Positions 61,001 through 64,000 of a DNA stretch of 64,000 nucleotides are shown here, one piece after another. A model generated the notes under the pieces. That model searched no databases. It worked only from the letters and a program-made list of their open reading frames with translations, and was not told the origin of the DNA. Position 1 is the stretch's first letter. Each line of letters starts with the position of its first letter. A program made the position numbers and the translations under genes. The DNA lies in contig JAWNZC010000290.1 in the NCBI GenBank assembly GCA_035771165.1, forward strand, positions 1-64,000, given 5' to 3'. Source of the DNA: Paragorgia papillata. Lineage: Eukaryota > Cnidaria > Anthozoa > Scleralcyonacea > Coralliidae.

Positions 61001-64000
61001 TAAGTGAGTAATAGAGTAATAAGGAAAATTTTTTCTAAGTCTTGCCCCCTAAGACGGTAATAACGTAATAAGGAAATTGTTATAAGTGCATCCTCCTAAG
61101 ACCGCAATAGGGATATAAGGAAAATTTTTCTAAGTCTTGCCTCCTAAGTGAGTAATAGAGTAATAAGGAAAATTTTTCTAAGTCTTGCCTCCTAAGTGAG
61201 TAATAGAGTAATAAGGAAAATTTTTCTAAGTCTTGCCTCCTAAGTGAGTAATAGGGTAATAAGGAAAATTTTTTCTAAGTCTTGTCCCCTAAGACGGTAA
61301 TAACGTAATAAGGAAATTGTTCTAAGTGCATCTCCCTAAGACCGCAAAAGGGTTATTAGGAAAATTTTTCTAAGTCTTGCTTCCTAAGTGAGTAATAGAG
61401 TAATAAGGAAAATTTTTCTAAGTCTTGCCTCCTAAGTGAGTAATAGAGTAATAAGGAAAATTTTTTCTAAGTCTTGCCTCCTAAGCGAGTAATAGAGTAA
61501 TAAGGAAAATTTTTTCTAAGTCTTGCCTCCTAAGTGAGTAATAGAGTAATAAGGAAAATTTTTCTAAGTCTTGCCCCTAAGACGGTAATAACGTAATAAG
61601 GAAATTGTTCTAAGTACATCCTCCTAAGACCGCAATAGGGATATAAGGAAAATATTTCTAAGTCTTGCCTCCTAAGTGAGTAATAGAGTAATAAGGAAAA
61701 TTTTTCTAAGTCTTGCCTCCTAAGTGAGTAATAGAGTAATAAGGAAAATTTTTCTAAGTCTTGCCTCCTAAGTGAGTAATAGAGTAATAAGGAAAATTTT
61801 TCTAAGTCTTGCCTCCTAAGTGAGTAATAGAGTAATAAGGAAAAATTTTTCTAAGTCTTGCCCCCTAAGACGGTAATAACGTAATAAGGAAATTGTTATA
61901 AGTGCATCCTCCTAAGACCGCAATAGGGATATAAGGAAAATTTTTTCTAAGTCTTGCCTCCTAAGTGAGTAATAGAGTAATAAGGAAAATTTTTCTAAGT
62001 CTTGCCTCCTAAGTGAGTAATAGAGTAATAAGGAAAATTTTTCTAAGTCTTGCCTCCTAAGTGAGTAATAGAGTAATAAGGAAAATTTTTCTAAGTCTTG
62101 CCCCCTAAGACGGTAATAACGTAATAAGGAAATTGTTAAGTGCATCCTCCTAAGACCGCAAAAGGGATATAAGGAAAATTTTTCTAAGTCTTGCTTCCTA
62201 AGTGAGTAATAGAGTAATAAGGAAAATTTTTCTAAGTCTTGCCTCCTAAGTGAGTAATAGAGTAATAAGGAAAATTTTTCTAAGTCTTGCCTCCTAAGTG
62301 AGTAATAGCGTAATAACGAAAAATTTTCTAAGTCTTGCCTCCTAAGTGAGTAATAGAGTAATAAGGAAAATTTTTCTAAGTCTTGCCTCCTAAGTGAGTA
62401 ATAGAGTAATAAGGAAAATTTTTTCTAAGTCTTGCCCCCTAAGACGGTAATAGGGTAATAAGGAAATTTTTCTAAGTGCATCCTCCTAAGACCGCAATAG
62501 GGATATAAGGAAAATTTTTCTAAGTCTTACCTCCTAAGTGAGTAATAGAGTAATAAGGAAAATTTTTCTAAGTCTTGCCTCCTAAGTGAGTAATAGAGTA
62601 ATAAGGAAAATTTTTCTAAGTCTTGCCTCCTAAGTGAGTAATAGGGTAATAAGGAAAATTTTTTCTAAGTCTTGCCTCCTAAGACGGTAATAGAGTAATA
62701 AGGAAATTTTTCTAAGTGCATCTCCCTAAGACCGCAAAAGGGTAATAAGGAAAATTTTTCTAAGTCTTGCCTCCTAAGTGAGTAATAGAGTAATAAGGAA
62801 AATTTTTCTAAGTCTTGCCTCCTAAGTGAGTAATAGAGTAATAAGGAAAATTTTTTCTAAGTCTTGCCTCCTAAGTGAGTAATAGAGTAATAAGGAAAAT
62901 TTTTTCTAAGTCTTGCCTCCTAAGTGAGTAATAGAGTAATAAGGAAAATTTTTCTAAGTCTTGCCTCCTAAGACGGTAATAACGTAATAAGGAAATTTTT
63001 CTAAGTACATCCTCCTAAGACCGCAATAGGGATATAAGGAAAATATTTCTAAGTCTTGCCTCCTAAGTGAGTAATAGAGTAATAAGGAAAATTTTTCTAA
63101 GTCTTGCCTCCTAAGTGAGTAATAGAGTAATAAGGAAAATTTTTCTAAGTCTTGCCTCCTAAGTGAGTAATAGAGTAATAAGGAAAATTTTTTCTAAGTC
63201 TTACCCCCTATGACCGCAATAACGTAATAAGGAAATTTTTCTAAGTGCATCCTCCTAAGACCGCAATAGGGATATAAGGAAAATTTTTCTAAGTCTTGCC
63301 TCCTAAGTGAGTAATAGAGTAATAAGGAAAATTTTTCTAAGTCTTGCCCCCTAAGACGCTAATAACGTAATAAGGAAATTGTTATAAATGCATCCTCCTA
63401 AGACCGCAATAGGGATATAAGGAAAATATTTCTAATTCTTGCCTCCTAAGTGAGTAATAGAGTAATAAGGAAAATTTTTCTAAGTCTTGCCTCCTAAGTG
63501 TGTAATAGAGTAATAAGAAAATTTTTTTCTAAGTCTTGCCTCCTAAGTGAGTAATAGAGTAATAAGGAAAAATTTTTCTAAGTCTTGCCCCCTAAGACGG
63601 TAATAACGTAATAAAGAAATTGTTCTAAGTACATCCTCCTAAGACCGCAATAGGGATATAAGGAAAATATTTCTAAGTCTTGCCTCCTAAGTGAGTAATA
63701 GAGTAATAAGGAAAATTTTTTCTAAGTCTTGCCTCCTAAGTGAGTAATAGAGTAATAAGGAAAAATTTTTCTAAGTCTTGCCCCTAAGACGGTAATAACG
63801 TAATAAGGAAATTTTTCTAAGTACATCCTCCTAAGACCGCAATAGGGATATAAGGAAAATATTTCTAAGTCTTGCCTCCTAAGTGAGTAATAGAGCAATA
63901 AGGAAAATTTTTCTAAGTCTTGCCTCCTAAGTGAGTAATAGAGTAATAAGAAAAAATTTTTCTAAGTCTTGCCCCCTAAGACGGTAATAACGTAATAAGG

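Larger units (their letters stand above)
51981..64000. repeat. 48 bp satellite array, three unit variants, continues past the window
   Basis: Tandem array of 47-48 bp units. Variant A (48 bp) contains CTAAGTCTTGCCTCC and TGAGTAATAGAGTAATAAGG. Variant B (47 bp) contains GCCCCCTAAGACGGTAATAA and GGAAATTGTT. Variant C (48 bp) contains CTAAGTACATCCTCC or CTAAGTGCATCCTCC and ACCGCAATAGGGATATAAGG. Runs of A are broken by a B-C pair. One-base length changes in the T run and 8-10 bp insertions (GAGTATAGTAATAAGG) are common. Because 48 is a multiple of 3, a minus-strand frame reading LLLYYSLRRQDLEKFS repeats until a length variant breaks it. It is not considered coding. The array reaches the window edge. 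Confidence 0.96.

Noticed and set aside
52262..62145. Minus-strand 16-residue repeat frames (YYSLRRQDLEKFSLL) in the 48 bp array
   Set aside because: 48 is a multiple of 3 and the frame is stop-free in clean units. Natural one-base T-run variants break it constantly, so there is no sign of selection on the frame.
51981..64000. CCTAAG motifs in the 48 bp satellite as interstitial telomere repeats
   Set aside because: CCTAAG occurs once per 48 bp inside an unrelated unit and never as tandem CCCTAA, so it is not telomeric.
1..64000. tRNA, rRNA or bacterial-type operon features
   Set aside because: Nothing resembling a tRNA cloverleaf with A and B boxes, rRNA segments or ribosome-binding sites was seen. 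The DNA is eukaryotic subtelomere.

Overview
This window looks like a eukaryotic, probably metazoan, chromosome end. Position 1 begins with about 4.4 copies of CCCTAA, the TTAGGG-type telomere repeat read towards the chromosome tip. Everything after it is subtelomere. About 90% of the window is three tandem-repeat arrays. The only largely single-copy DNA is a 5.6 kb island at 36.8-42.4 kb. A spliced, decayed tyrosine-recombinase (Crypton/DUF3504-type) pseudogene in that island, and the AT-rich island with small inverted repeats, would fit a cnidarian or similar marine invertebrate. The species cannot be fixed from sequence alone.

Layout: (1) 1-26, telomere repeat. (2) 27-36786, about 287 head-to-tail copies of a 128 bp satellite. 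It is roughly 52% G+C and carries 9 CpG per unit, so it is not CpG-depleted. Each unit holds a perfect CRE (TGACGTCA), a GC/KLF-type box, two GC-rich palindromes and, on the minus strand, a TATATAAG box. (3) 36787-42423, AT-rich island with several inverted repeats or MITE-like elements, an AT microsatellite and the recombinase pseudogene on the minus strand (40086-41249). (4) 42424-51980, 16 copies of a composite unit. Each copy has a conserved flank of roughly 250 bp around a variable number of 63 bp (21-codon) repeats. One plus-strand frame of the 63 bp repeat is about 62% histidine. (5) 51981-64000, a 48 bp satellite array made of three unit variants, with higher-order duplications of 1344 bp and about 4.9 kb. 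It runs off the right edge.

No intact, confidently functional protein-coding gene is visible. Most long open frames are by-products of stop-free repeats whose units are multiples of 3 (63 and 48 bp), or of read-through of the 128 bp unit. The most interesting hypothesis is that the 128 bp satellite is an array of Pol II promoter-like modules pointing at the telomere. That is the geometry expected for a telomeric-repeat RNA (TERRA) promoter. The second is that the histidine-rich array descends from a real exon: its four right-hand copies keep the His frame open through a lysine-rich tail with only 3n indels.
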